Of a stretch of DNA of 64,000 nucleotides, positions 8,354-19,485 are shown in pieces. Source of the stretch: Hemileia vastatrix (taxonomy: Eukaryota; Basidiomycota; Pucciniomycetes; Pucciniales; Zaghouaniaceae); the NCBI GenBank assembly GCA_030280995.1, contig JASXTE010000004.1, positions 13,782,501 to 13,846,500 of the forward strand, written 5' to 3'. The translations under genes and the position numbers were made by a program. The first letter of the stretch is position 1. Each line of letters starts with the position of its first letter. The notes under the pieces are model-generated. The model was not told the DNA's origin, did no database searches, and was given only the letters and a program-made list of their open reading frames with translations.

Positions 8354-9046
8354 TTAGAAAAGATAATTTCTTTGAAATTGTTCAACATCATTATCAAAGC
8401 TTTGCATTAAAATTCTTCTTTTCATGAGGTCTTCATGGTTATTAGCTGGAGTTTCTTGAAAATAGGCCAGCATTTTTCGTTTCAACTCATTAGTAAAGTC
8501 AAGAAAAAGATAGCGATGAAAATTTGGGTAATGATTGATATAGTCCGTCTTCACTCTACCAACATCATCAGTGTTGGTTATTTCGACAGCTAGAAGTTCA
8601 AATATGTTATTAAGTCATAGGTTTAGTCAAATTTGATTAAAAGTTTTTTTTAGTAAGATAAATAGGGTCTTACATTTAGAGCCAGGAAACATAGTCTCAG
8701 CAAAGTTAGTTGGGGGTACTGGCGTTATAGGATTAGGATCTTGTGAAGGCAAAATTAGGCCGGGATCCGCTGATGAAGATTGAACTTTTGAAGCTGTTTT
8801 TGATCTTATTCGTTTTAAGAAGACAGGAATTTTGGATCGCTTTTTAGAAGTTGAGGGATCAGGGAGAGCTGCTGGTCCTAAATATACGTTTGTTTTAGAA
8901 GGAACTATTGGCCGGTTGCATTTGACTTTTTTCACACGGCATAAGTCGCAAGCTGTTCTGCCAGGAAGATTAGGGTTGGACATTAAACAAGGTACCTGGT
9001 ATCGAGCGCAGAGTTCACATGGAGTGACAAGTTCTTTGGAAGACAT
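8354..9046 (-). CDS. Antisense gene B: Zn2Cys6-like protein carried by Gypsy-I
   Basis: Two exons, 9046-8674 and 8589-8354, with an 84-nt intron (GTAAGA donor, CTAG acceptor, phase 1), giving 202 residues. Residues 10-43 have six Cys spaced C-x2-C-x6-C-x12-C-x2-C-x6-C, which fits the Zn2Cys6 binuclear cluster. The second half, CDLCRVKKVKC followed by NRP, looks like the basic DNA-contacting half that normally comes first, so the two halves appear swapped. A basic Ser/Pro-rich linker follows. The C-terminal part (YFQETPANN, MQSFDND) resembles the end of gene A. The homologous exon pair is still visible in copy 3, where three of the Cys are lost. It ends about 120 bp before the polypurine tract. 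Zinc and DNA binding are inferred. Confidence 0.75.
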
Positions 9047-9159
9047 ATTGATGAAGTTGAATTTTATAGTTGATTAAAGAAGATGGTGGTTGAAGGTTAA
9101 AGATGAATATTGTGTTCAACCACTTATGCAAAGTTTTAAGAATGGGGACATTCTCGATT

Positions 9160-9169
9160 GGAGGGAGGA
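9160..9169 (+). promoter_or_regulatory. Polypurine tract of Gypsy-I copy 1
   Basis: GGAGGGAGGA lies directly before the TGTGGTAG start of the 3' LTR. It primes plus-strand DNA synthesis. Its position shows that the antisense genes at 6184-9046 are internal to the element and not flanking host sequence. In copy 3 the tract has decayed to GAGAAAGGA. Confidence 0.8.
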
Positions 9170-10278
9170 TGTGGTAGCCTAAAGTTTAGTACGGCACCTA
9201 AATATGTAAATGGAGTTATTACGGCGTGCAAGATTGGCGTTATTATTTTTTATAAAAGGGTTTTATTTAATTTATTTGAGTTTTAAAATGAAGAAATTGG
9301 TCACGAGCGAATGCCTACACGAAAACAATTTATTTTACGGAGAAAACTTATTTTTACGGTCTGAAAAATTTATAAGTATTAATTCGAGTCACTCAAGAAC
9401 CTTGGGAAATTTTCCCAGAATTTTTACTATTTTTCTTATATTTTTAAATGAAGTTTAAAGTTTTATAGAAATATTTACGTTTTACAAAATTACTTAACTT
9501 TGATGAATTTTCACGGGGTAATTAGAGCTGCGCAGACTACGAAAATTAGTTTGGTATGTAAAGGGGAAGTAGCTCTTATATGTGTAATTTTTCTAGAATT
9601 TTTATTATAGTTTTAAGGTTCTAAATTGAGTCCGGAAGTCCGGACGGACTCCGTACGGACTCCGCTTTGACTCCGTACGGGCTCCGGATTGACTCTGGAA
9701 GAGCTCTGGAGGGGAAAACTTAGGCACGTGACTAGGAATACTTAAGCACTTCTCAAACTCGAAATTGAGAGGGGGGGACACATCATACAGCTTAATCATT
9801 AACCACCACGGTCTCATTTTTTTATTACTCAACAAATTAAATAATTTATAATACCCTTATAACATTTATTATTTTTACATAACATTTTAGAAATACAATT
9901 CAACAATTTAAATCACACTTCATATAGGGTATCTTTAGAAAGGTCTTCATCGCTGGGACTTGATTATTGCTGTCTCATAAAAATTCAAATTATTATAAAA
10001 ACATAAAAGTCAATCTTTTCAGATCTTTCACTGGTACACCTTAATTGTTGTTATCAGTATTTCTTTTATCAACAGCCACTTTCTTTAAATCTCAATAAGC
10101 GTTAAATATTTTAGAGTTTCATTATTTTTATCAATCAGATCTAAGTAGATTGGTTAGCTTAGTGATTTAGAACACCTACTTTGTTATTTTTATTGGAAGG
10201 ACGGGGTTTTCAGCTAAATCCACATATCTCCTCCGGATTCTGCTTACAGCAAGGCGACTGTAAGAGTTTACCTTACCA
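9170..10278 (+). repeat. 3' LTR of Gypsy-I copy 1
   Basis: Begins TGTGGTAGCC and ends near CTTACCA, about 1.1 kb. It matches, in reverse orientation, the LTR at 15835-16947, and directly the split LTR at 21024-21998 plus 35400-35541. It contains a CpG-rich block (9630-9720) of repeated GACTCCG and TCCGGA units. The same block in the older copies reads with TG or CA where this copy has CG. The end is placed by comparison with the other LTRs and may be off by a few bases. Confidence 0.8.
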
Positions 10279-10439
10279 TAACATATACACCATTCATCAG
10301 TTTTCTACTATCTCACACAATTTCACCATTTTCATCTATATACACTACATCTCCAACCTCTTTTTTTACCAAATTTATCTATACCTTTATCAAACACCCA
10401 AAACACATAATTTTCCATATTTTTATTATTCTCCATTTT

Positions 10440-12540
10440 ATCCTGATGGTGGAGGTTTTCATTTCTATCTACACATATTAAACCCACCAGTTTACCTCAT
10501 GGGGGAGGTAAAGAAAGTCTTCAGAAACTTTTGTGCTGGCCTTGATTACAGGTATATCTACATCAAATTCTTCTGAGTCAGAATCTTATTCAGTAGGTTG
10601 TCTTCTTGATAATCCAACTGGCATATTAAACATCTTTCCAGGCTTATGAACCAAATCAAAAGAAAAATTTTTTATAAAAGCTACCCATCTGGTCATGGGT
10701 GTATTTGGTAAACTAGGGAGATTTATCATTTGAGTTAAAGATTTTGTTTCCACATTTACCTTGAAGTGTTGACCCCAGTAGAAATTTTGAAGCATCTTGA
10801 GAATTTTTGCCACACCAAAAAGTTCCAATTTTGGTTGAGAATATCTTGACTCCACCTCAGTGAAAACCACTGATTCATACCTGACTGCTCTTATATAGCC
10901 AGATTTATCCATTTGTGACAAAACCTCCACAGAAGCAATCTGACTAGAATCAAATGCTAAATAAACTCTACTTGCAGCTTTTTACTAATCTAACTTATTC
11001 AGGATAATATCTTCCCCAATAACCTTCTTCAATCTATCAAAGGCCTCTTCACACTCTTCATTCCATTCCCAGTCAGAATCCTTCCTAGTCCACCATCTCA
11101 AAGGAGCAGCCAATGAAGAAAAGTCCTTGATAAATATTTCAAAATAAAAACATATGCCTAAAAACCCTCTGACTTCAGTCATATTCTTGGTTCTTGGCCA
11201 CGACTGAATTTTGTTTGACTTCTTTTTTGACATAATCCTACCCTCTCTACATACCACATGACCTAAAATTTCCAAAGCTGCAACACAAAAAGAAAATTTG
11301 GAGCCTGAAATAGTAAATCCAGCCTCTTCAATCCTAAAATAAATCCTCTCTAAAACAGCAGCATATTCCCAAATATATTTTTGTATCACTAGATCTTCCT
11401 TCAAAACTTCATCACCATAATCTTTTAAAGGTCCTTTAATTCCACCATAATCAATAAATATACCATCATATTGTGGAATTTTGTCTTTTAGAATCCAAGC
11501 CATCTGGGCTTGATAAACAGAAACTAAATTTGTTGCTCCTTGAGCTAATCTTGTTAACTGTAATCATCCAAGTGGTGTATCAAAAGTTGTGAGAGGCCTA
11601 GAATCTGGATGTAAGTCTTTATCATCATATCCCCCCTTTATAACTCCAAAAACATAACAAACTATTCCTGCAAACATCTCTACAAACTCCTTTGCACTAG
11701 GTGGTATTCACCACACAATATGGGGGGCAGACTTGCTAGCAAGTCCGCAACCTTGGACCCAAACTCACCATGGATTGAACACACATTTAGCTACTGATAA
11801 AGGAACCATACAATCAGGGATAAACACCACTCAGCAGAACAGTTTTAGGTGGGTTTTCAAGTAGAGTTAAGTATGGTTTCAGTATGAGTTCAGTCTGAGT
11901 TCCATCTGAGTTCCATCTGAGTTCAGGTTGAGGACTTGCTAGCAAGTCCACCCCCTATATTGCATAGTTATTCTTGCATCATTTATCATAACCCTATTTA
12001 ATTCTCTTATATTGTGAACTAGTCTAAGCTTCTATTAGGTTTTTTAATACATAAGACTGGACTCAAATAACTTTATGATGACTATTCATATAATCCAGTT
12101 CAAATTCTTTCTCTAATGACTTCAATATAATTTTCTTTTAAAGAAGTGGGTATTGGAATAGGTTTCTGTTGCCATGGTTCATGAAAAACAACTGGAATAT
12201 TGTAGGGCTCCCCTTAATGATGCTTTAATACACTTCTCTCCTCTTCTACAAATGAAATGGCCTTCTCTCTCTTAACCATCACATCCAACAAAAATTTTTT
12301 TTCTATACCTGACAGCCAATCTTCAGGTCCAAAACTAACAACCTCCAATCTCTTAAAAGTAATCCTTGAAGTTTCAGAAAATTTAAGTGGTTTCTTGACT
12401 AAAGGGAAGTCATATGTATCTCTTAATAAATTTGGTCCTCTCAAAGGCGGATTTAATTTGTCCAGAAGCAGCTTATTAATTGGTCTAAGTTAATTAGCTA
12501 CCTTTTTATATTTTGCTGAATCAACATCCACTTTGACTTG
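10440..12540 (-). pseudogene. Gypsy-I copy 2 RT-RNase H pseudogene
   Basis: Fragments on the minus strand match copy 1 pol in order. These are the pre-RT segment (12444-12214), RT motifs interrupted by a MITE at 11968-11711, the palm motif, and RNase H (10930-10586). The palm reads FIDYGG where copy 1 has FIDDGG, so the second catalytic Asp is gone. Several stops and frameshifts separate the pieces. One inverted-repeat unit of the CCTC type is visible near 10490-10512. The product cannot be functional. Confidence 0.85.
11711..11968. mobile_element. 258-bp MITE with TATTC target duplication inside copy 2 RT
   Basis: The left end ACCACACAATATGGGGGG and right end CCCCCTATATTGCATAGT are imperfect inverted repeats. 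Both are flanked by TATTC (11706-11710 and 11969-11973), and removing element plus one TATTC restores alignment with copy 1 pol. Just inside each end is the 18-bp palindrome GGACTTGCTAGCAAGTCC, or a one-base variant on the left. A short direct repeat, GAGTTCCATCT, occurs near 11895-11930. It has no coding capacity. The 5-bp duplication does not fit the 3-bp Harbinger type, so the superfamily is unassigned. Confidence 0.85.
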
Positions 12541-13361
12541 AGATACTTGATTCATTATGGTTTCACCATCATATAATTTGTTATCATAATCAGAAACAAA
12601 TTAGTTGAAATATGATTTTCATTTTTAATATTGTCATAACCACCCGCTTTTCTGTTGTCTAATTTCTCATCTAATTTCCAACACCTTTTTTACCATTTTC
12701 TGCCATAACATCCCCAGTAAATAAAGTAGGCATTTTAAACTCTTGCTGGAGGACAGAAATAGAATCATCACAAATATTATTTTTTGTGAATTAATTATAC
12801 TAAGATTTTTATTGTTGGTTTGAGTGAGATAATTTCAGTTTATCCTCTTTCATGAAGACATATAATTATTCACCACATATTTCATCACTATATTTGAAAT
12901 TCCCATTAAAATTTTTATCCAAAATTATACATCCCATCTTTCCCTTTAAAACATTTTAAAAACTTATAGAATAATTTGATAAAGATATTATGCATATAGA
13001 AAGTTCCATAACATAATGACATTCCAAAGATATATTAACAGAATATAATTTTGAATCCACTTGAATTATCTCCAAGTGAGCTGACCTATTGTAATCTAGG
13101 ATCTCTTCTTGGGGAGAGATTGCAACATTAGAGAAATCAGCCCTATCTACCCCAAAATATGATTGTCTTCATAATTAACTTTTTTTAAATTCACCAGAAG
13201 CTGGCCTGTTAGTTTTCCTCTTCTTGGCGCATAGTGGTTAATCCATGCCTAGTATCCCAGCCCTCATCTCCTGGAGGTGCCAACCACATATGAAGCCATC
13301 TCATATCATCTCCTGTAATCTCTAAACTAACTCTCATACCACTCTGATATCTGATTTGAGC
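12541..13361 (-). pseudogene. Decayed protease-RT spacer of Gypsy-I copy 2
   Basis: Scattered similarity to bases 590-1450 of copy 1. This includes CTCACTTGGAGATAATTCAA on the minus strand near 13080 and a worn inverted-repeat unit (CCTCCAGCAAGAG) near 12735-12750. The LQQEVKL repeat block is far shorter than in copy 1. No continuous frame remains. Confidence 0.65.
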
Positions 13362-13799
13362 TTAAAAATCTGTTAAAGTTGGCCCACCAAGAACTTTTTT
13401 CACAGCTCCTTTGGCCATTAAAAAATGCACCCTTCCAACAGATCCACCTACACTTAACTTGAAATGTTCAGCCATCCCCATAAGTTTGGTGGCATGCCCA
13501 CCTATACCTCCTAGGTTGCCACCACTACCAGATTTAACTGGAAAGCCTATAATGGTTGATTTCTTGAATGAAATTAAACCAATTTGTGACCCAGAATACA
13601 CCAGAACCTTCACCCCTTTTCCATTTAATATTACCTCTAAATACCCTAAAGGAACAGAAAAATGAATTTCCACCTCCTCTCCAAACTTCTCTGCATTTTC
13701 ACAAATATACTTCACTGATCCTACTGATACACTTCTACTTTTCAGATGCTTTTTTTGCTTCTCTGAAAGGGCAGGACTAACTGTAAGTAACTCCCCCAA
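13362..13799 (-). pseudogene. Gypsy-I copy 2 protease with catalytic Asp lost
   Basis: The frame is open for 145 codons and closely follows the protease of copy 1. The active-site triplet reads YSGSQ instead of DSGSQ, so the enzyme is dead. It also shows that gag continues upstream in the same direction. The glycine-rich flap segment (GGNLGGIGGHATKLMG) is conserved. Confidence 0.8.
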
Positions 13800-15700
13800 A
13801 GATAAAGGAGTCTGAAGTTGATTAACTCTACCAAAACCATTTCCATAGAATTTTCTTAACCAGATACTACTGATATTTCATATTGCAATTTAATTATAAT
13901 AACATTGACCCTGCAAAACTCTTGAGGACACCCATTTCTATCTTCACCCCCAATAACAACATCTTCATCTACCATAACCCCATCTCTGTCACCAGCTTCT
14001 TTCACTGAACCAGATCAATCACTAGTTCTCCTTACCCCTTCCATAGGAGTAGGACCAGCAAAACTTGTTCAGGGAAGAGAAGCTATTGGTAAATCTTCCT
14101 CAAAATCAGATTCATCTTCTTCAGACATAGGCTCACTGTTTAAGCCAAATTTTTGAAAACTGGGAGGCCCCATATCTGCCATCCCCTTCCACATCTCATA
14201 ATTTTTTTTTTTAGAGTAAGGTTTCTTTTGCAACTTTTTAATTTCTTCCTTTCCTGGTTTTTCCCTAAGCTAGCTTTGAATGCTACTTTTGACTTTAGTA
14301 GCAGCTGCTCTTCTGGAAGCATCAACATCATACTCCCCAATCTTACAGTTACCATCCATATTAGCAACAATTCCCAGCTCCAATCCACCAAAAGACATTG
14401 TAAAAGTGGCCATAATGACCTCCTTTTTTTCCCTTATCAACTTTTCCACCATCATTTCCACCTTTGATATTTTCATCATCATCACCTGTCAACTCTTCAA
14501 ACCTGGCTCTCCATTCAGCCATCATATTCAACCTAACTAAATCCAAAATAGCTTTCCCATCACTGGTTTTGATGAAAGAGCCATCTGGAAATTTATAAAC
14601 CTTTCCATCAAATTTGAATCTACCAGCTTTCAAGTCCTTTTAAAAAAAAATAACAATCTGCTGCCTTGTGCCCCCTCCTATTAAAATAGGAGCACAACCT
14701 AGGTTTGCCATAACCACCTCTAAAACAATTTCCACCATTACCATTTCAATTACTACCACCATTTTCATTCTCATTCTCATTAAACTGGTTTCTGTTTCCA
14801 TTAAATCCATAATTCCTCCTCTCATAAACTTTTGATTGAAAAGAAGAAGACATAGATGATAAAGCCACAGGCACTTTGATTGCCTTATGAGTTTCTTGAA
14901 CAATTATTTTAAGCTTCTTAGTCAAATCAGCTAAATTATCCAACATTTTATTATCAACATTCCTCTCAACCTTACAACCAGGCTGTCACAACTTATCCTT
15001 CTTTGCCTCCTGAGCCTTGACCATAATATCTTTATTTGCGGCCAAAAATTCAATAACCTTGCTAACATAATGGGTGCAGGAATATTGATATTTTTCCAAT
15101 GCCATAAGTTTTAAATAAGCCTGAATATTTTCCTTAATGACCTCTAGAGAAGGCAGTTTCTGTTCCCCACTCAGAAGATCCTTCATCAAATTCTTTCTAG
15201 AAATTCCCCTTGAAACATTCATCCTGATATCTCTACTGAAAGATGACCAAAACAATCCTTTTCCTGATTTTCATGACCTATCTCTTCCACCAGAATCAAA
15301 TATTCCACCACTTCATAAATATCCCTACATAACTTTTAGAAGTCCACCACAGTCGAAAAACCACCTTTAACTTTCCAATCACTGAAAATCTTGTTAAGTT
15401 CCACCATAGTATACCTGACTCCCTATCTATCAACCATCTCTTTTGATGATTCCAACCAGTCCCACTACTTATAACCATCTAAAGCAATGGCCTCTATTTC
15501 CACCTCTCTTTTGACAATAAAGAACCTAATCTGCTTTATCATTTCCAAATGTGAAGACCCATAAACAGGAGTAGCAGCTTTATACTGATTTAAGAACCAT
15601 TTATTTTCTTCCTCATTAAACTTGGGCCTATCCCAAGATATAATCATGACCAACGCATTTACAGGAAGAGAAAAACCAGATTCATCAGCAGAAGACATCT
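13800..15700 (-). pseudogene. Gypsy-I copy 2 gag pseudogene
   Basis: Frame fragments run from the ATG near 15698 (MSSADESGFSLPVNALV) to the protease. They include a helical capsid-like part (15255-14986), an Asn/Gly-rich stretch (near 14760-14810) and a zinc-knuckle remnant near 14660-14720. The knuckle reads C-x2-F-x4-H-x4-C, so its second Cys has become Phe. A FKFDGKVYKFPDG segment follows. Several stops and shifts break the frame. This is the only Gypsy-I gag in the window. Confidence 0.7.
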
Positions 15701-15814
15701 CAAAAGTATAATTTAAACCATTAAAATAATATAATTTTTTGTTAAATAAGCCTCTTGCAGGCTAAAAAATTCCAGATACCAAGTAAGATTGATTAAAAGC
15801 TAGAGAATTGGAGC

Positions 15815-15834
15815 CCCACATTGGTAGCCACCAA
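15815..15834 (-). promoter_or_regulatory. Primer binding site of Gypsy-I copy 2
   Basis: On the minus strand, TGGTGGCTACCAATGTGG follows the LTR end (ACA) after one base. It starts with TGG, as expected for pairing with the CCA end of a tRNA. The matching tRNA was not identified. The site is itself partly palindromic (ATTGGTAGCCACCAAT). Confidence 0.6.
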
Positions 15835-16947
15835 TGTAGAAAGACTCTTACAGTTGCCTTGCTGTAAGAAGAATACAAAGGATTTGGATAAACTTAAGAA
15901 AACCCAGTCCCTTTAAGTAAATAAAGACCTCACAACTAACTAAGTTAAAGCCTCTACTTAAGATAAAAGGACTAATACACTATTTGATATTAATGGTATT
16001 GAGATTTAGAATCTGTGTTCTTTGTAATGATTGAAATAAATAAAACAGTGAATCTTTATTCAGAAAAGTTATTTAAATGATTTAATAATATGCTTTTATG
16101 AAGCTTTTATTTTTTATTAGAAATAGTTGTTAAAACCAAGTTGCTGAAGTAGAGAAATTTTTAATGGTACCCTATAAGTATATATATATGATACTTTTAG
16201 TGAAATTTATAATATGTTATGTAAAAGTTTTTTTTATTATAAGATTATTACAATTTAATAATTGTTTATGTAGAATATTGATGGTGGTTGTTAATATGTG
16301 ATGTTGTATGATTCTTGTTTTAAGTTAAGATGTATCATGTATGTCCTATGATGATGTCTAATTTTGAGTCTAAAAGCTTTATATGCATATTATGTCATGT
16401 GCTTTTTTTCCCCAGCCAGAGCATCCCAGAGCTCATCCAGAGATTGCTGGAGTTTGTACAGAGCATGTCCAGAGCATTCTGGAGCTCTAATAGACTTACG
16501 GGTTCAATTATAACTTTAAAAAACTAATAAAAAATATAGAAAAAATATAGATGATAGAGCTACTTCTCCTGTATAATCCCATCTGTATTTTGTAGTCTGC
16601 GCAGCCCTATTCATCTAGTAAAAAATCATTAAATTAAAGTGAATTATGAAAAATTAAAAATTATTAAAAATAGAAGAAAAATAGTAAAAATTTTATAAAA
16701 ATTTCTAAAGGTTCTTAAGAATCCTAACTTTAATTTCATACACTTTCAGACCTATACTCTTATTTTTAGGTTGTTAATTAATTATTAAATCTTGACTTGT
16801 AGAATTACCCTTTTTAAACCATTTTTATCACCCATTCTTCCCAATATAAATCATTATAGATTTTTATTGGATTTTCAATCACTATAAACAACTCCAAAAC
16901 CCCCTATTTAATAAACCTAGTACTTTACTAATCTTTAGGCTACCACA
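15835..16947 (-). repeat. 5' LTR of Gypsy-I copy 2
   Basis: On the minus strand it begins TGTGGTAGCC at 16947 and ends CTTTCTACA at 15835, 1113 bp. It is the reverse of the copy 1 3' LTR. The GACTCCG-rich block of copy 1 appears here (about 16410-16505) with its CG dinucleotides mostly changed to TG or CA, as after deamination of methylated CpG. Confidence 0.85.
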
Positions 16948-18019
16948 TTGTTAAATAAATCTAAACATTGTACTAGATTACTTTAGATTTTAGATATTTT
17001 TTTACTTTTAAGTTATTTTCTTTGGTTTTATTTTTAAACGCTCTCATTAAATTAGTCATATATTTCCATTATTTATCATTAGTTAGTTCTCTTAACATGC
17101 AGTAATCCTGATATAGGTTGATAGCAAAGTGGGGGCAATATTATGGACCTAGATCCTTATTTACTTAGCTATAAGCTTTATCTAACTGGAGAAATGTTGT
17201 CACTGGTTCCTCTGGTTCTATACAGAGCCTGGCTGATTCTGTGTCAACAGTAAAATTAATACATATATGGTTCTATCAAGATTCTAGCTGATGCTGTGTC
17301 AACATTATTATCTGGATCACTAAAGAATCAAATTGATTACACTCCTTTGAAAGCCAGATTCATGATTTTATTTTTTTATTGAAATTTTCCATGGTTTTTT
17401 TTATGTTTGAATTTTTTTTAATTTTATTAAAATTAATTTGTTCAAGGATAGTACTCACTGGTGGTCTCCAATCATTATTTCAAAATTTGGGGGAGCCCAC
17501 CCAGTTATCATCTATTTATTTTGTTTTTCATGTTTTAAAAATTTTTCAAAATTATTTAGGTTTATTTATAATTTATTTCATGTGCAACCCACAATCAAGG
17601 AGGACTTCGATGTGGTTATGATGTTGAAAGTACAGCTCATCAAATGGCTGGGGGGAATCTTATATTTTTTATGTTATTTTATATATTTTATATTTTCAAA
17701 TTTTAGATCATCTTTTAAATTTTTTTATTTTCATTTTAAAATATTTCATTTTAAATTTTATTTTTGTGTTTAAAAATTTATTATAAAATGACTTTAAGGT
17801 AAAAAAAATATATAATTATAATAATAAAAACAATAGAAAATAAAAAATAAAAAATAAAAAATAAAAAATAAAAAATAAAAAATAAAAAATAAAAATATAT
17901 ACATATATATATATAATAATAATAAATTTATATAATTTTATATAGTTTTTTTGTTTCTTTAATTTTTTTTATTGAGGAGCCAGTAGATCTGTGGAAGTTT
18001 TTCATTTGAAAAAGAAGGT

Positions 18020-19133
18020 GTGGTGAAAGTTTCTGGAGTGATTCTAGTTAAATTCTTTATTTCAGCAAATTGAAAATCTTGTTGGTGATCCAACCAAGTG
18101 GCCATATTAAAGTAAGATTTCAAGACTTACTCCCTAGTGTACACTTACACTCAATCTTTAGGGGGGGGTTTTCTTTATAATGGGCAATATTAGCATTGAA
18201 CATCAGACATAGTTGTTGGGAAACTTCATGTAATTTTACAGTAGCTGAATTCAGTTCTTGATTAGTTATATAATAAGCAGATGTAGAATAATGAGATCCA
18301 GAATAATATGTATTAAGTCAATAATAAAAATTTCAATAATCTTAAATTTAAAAGAAGAAAGGAGATTTTAAAATACTTGTTAGAATCAACTGTGTCAAGG
18401 TCAAAGTTCAATGTCAGATTTGGTACAAATGTTTCTTCTAGGAGAGATGAATAGGGTTTTAAGGTGTTGTAATAAGAAGGTGATTTGAGAAAGGTTAAGA
18501 AGTTAGAAGTTTGGGTAGGAATAGGTGGACTTTTGAAAATTGGACTATTTCTTTTCTTATTGCCTAAAGGTAGAGGACTGTGAGATCTGGGTCTCTTCAA
18601 AGAAGTAAAAGAAGAAGGACAATAAGGGCTTCTGAATTCAATATTAAGAGGGATAGGCCTGGTTATAGGTGGTGGAGAGATATTAGATAGAGAAGGAGAA
18701 ACATCCAGAAAAGATTTAAAGAGAGATGTACTTAACATAGCTTTAGTAGCAGTAGGAGTTCTAGGGATGGCAGAAGAGAGCCTGGATTGAAGATATGGAT
18801 CAGCAAAAGAGGCAAATAATGGAGAAGGACCCAGGGATTTAGAGTCAGAAGGAATGTTCAAGAAGGCAGAAAGTGTAAAAGGAGAAATATTTTTTGTGGT
18901 AGAGGACTAGGGAGATGCAGTAGAAGGATGACAGTTGAAAGTAACACTGGCGGCTGGAAATGGGAATGAGAAATATTTGAGGCCAGAAAATTTTCTCTTC
19001 TTTTCAAAACAGTTGTAACAGGCCCTTATGTAGGTGTTTCTTTTCTGGTTGTAGGTGTGGGTAGGTGCACTTGTGGTGAATGAAGGAGAATTAGTCACTG
19101 TCCTGGTCTTTAGAAGAAGTGAAGTTGGAAGAA
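18020..19133 (-). pseudogene. Decayed antisense gene A in Gypsy-I copy 3
   Basis: It starts at the ATG near 19133 (MTSSNFTSSKDQD), aligning with the copy 1 start. The Cys region survives in two frames: C-x2-C before FEKKRK is kept, but the last Cys is Phe and the first three Cys lie in another frame or are lost. The Ser/Pro-rich middle keeps conserved patches (LQSRL, PRTPTATKAML). The second exon near 18300-18050 keeps YSTSAYY and LHEVSQQL, matching YSAYE and HLVSEKL in copy 1. At least one stop near 18908 and a frameshift near 19090 disable it. Confidence 0.7.
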
Positions 19134-19266
19134 GTCATATTTAAAAGTTGATGCTTAGGATGGAAAAGAGGAACCTGTTTAGGAGGGTAGAAAATGGAGA
19201 AAAAGAGATAGTGGCAAAATTTGGGCTCAAGGATAGTAGAAGGCAGTTGGAATAAATGGAATGTTT

Positions 19267-19485
19267 GGTCCACCAAGACCTTAAATTTGCATATTCTGAA
19301 ACTTGTCTACCATGACCATAAACTGGAAACAAACAATAAAAATCACTCTTTGGTTCACTATGACCATAAACTGGAAATAACTTTCTCTTTGGTGCACCAA
19401 GACTTTAAAATTTCAATTCATTCATTATATAAACTATTTAGGAGAAAATTCACAGATGAGTTAGTCCAACAAGACTATAAAATGG
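19267..19485 (+). repeat. Decayed inverted-repeat array upstream of gene A in copy 3
   Basis: Units at 19267 (GGTC, CACCAA, GACC), 19304, 19352, 19391 and 19463 (AGTC, CAACAA, GACT), most followed by TAAACTGG or a close variant. The position relative to gene A is the same as in copy 1 (7294-7761). Confidence 0.8.

Larger units (their letters stand above)
1..10278 (+). mobile_element. Gypsy-I copy 1: Ty3/gypsy retrotransposon, 5' end outside the window
   Basis: Order on the plus strand: protease, RT, RNase H, integrase, repeat-rich 3' region with two antisense genes, polypurine tract, 3' LTR. The 5' LTR and gag lie before base 1. The 3' LTR end at about 10278 runs directly into copy 2, which is in opposite orientation and is cut in its post-RNase H linker. 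The simplest reading is that copy 1 is inserted in copy 2, with the rest of copy 2 left of the window. The pol frame is intact and CpG dinucleotides are common, unlike in copies 2 and 3, so this is the youngest copy here. The exact LTR end is uncertain by a few bases. Confidence 0.85.
10279..16947 (-). mobile_element. Gypsy-I copy 2, reversed and decayed, interrupted on its 3' side by copy 1
   Basis: On the minus strand: 5' LTR (16947-15835), primer binding site, gag, protease, RT, RNase H, then a linker that stops at about 10279. That point corresponds to base 3392 of copy 1, directly at the end of copy 1's LTR. Integrase and the 3' region are absent from the window and are expected to the left of copy 1. 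Reading frames are broken many times, the protease Asp and one RT Asp are lost, and CpG is rare. A MITE lies inside its RT. Confidence 0.85.

Noticed and set aside
8832..9077. Plus-strand ORF opposite gene B
   Set aside because: It is the antisense shadow of the first exon of gene B, has no motif, and is not conserved in copy 3, whereas the minus-strand frame and its splice sites are.
10277..10279. Junction of plus and minus Gypsy-I copies as an inverted autointegration product
   Set aside because: Copy 1 still contains the pol region that copy 2 also has, and the two differ greatly in CpG decay, so insertion of copy 1 into copy 2 explains the join more simply.
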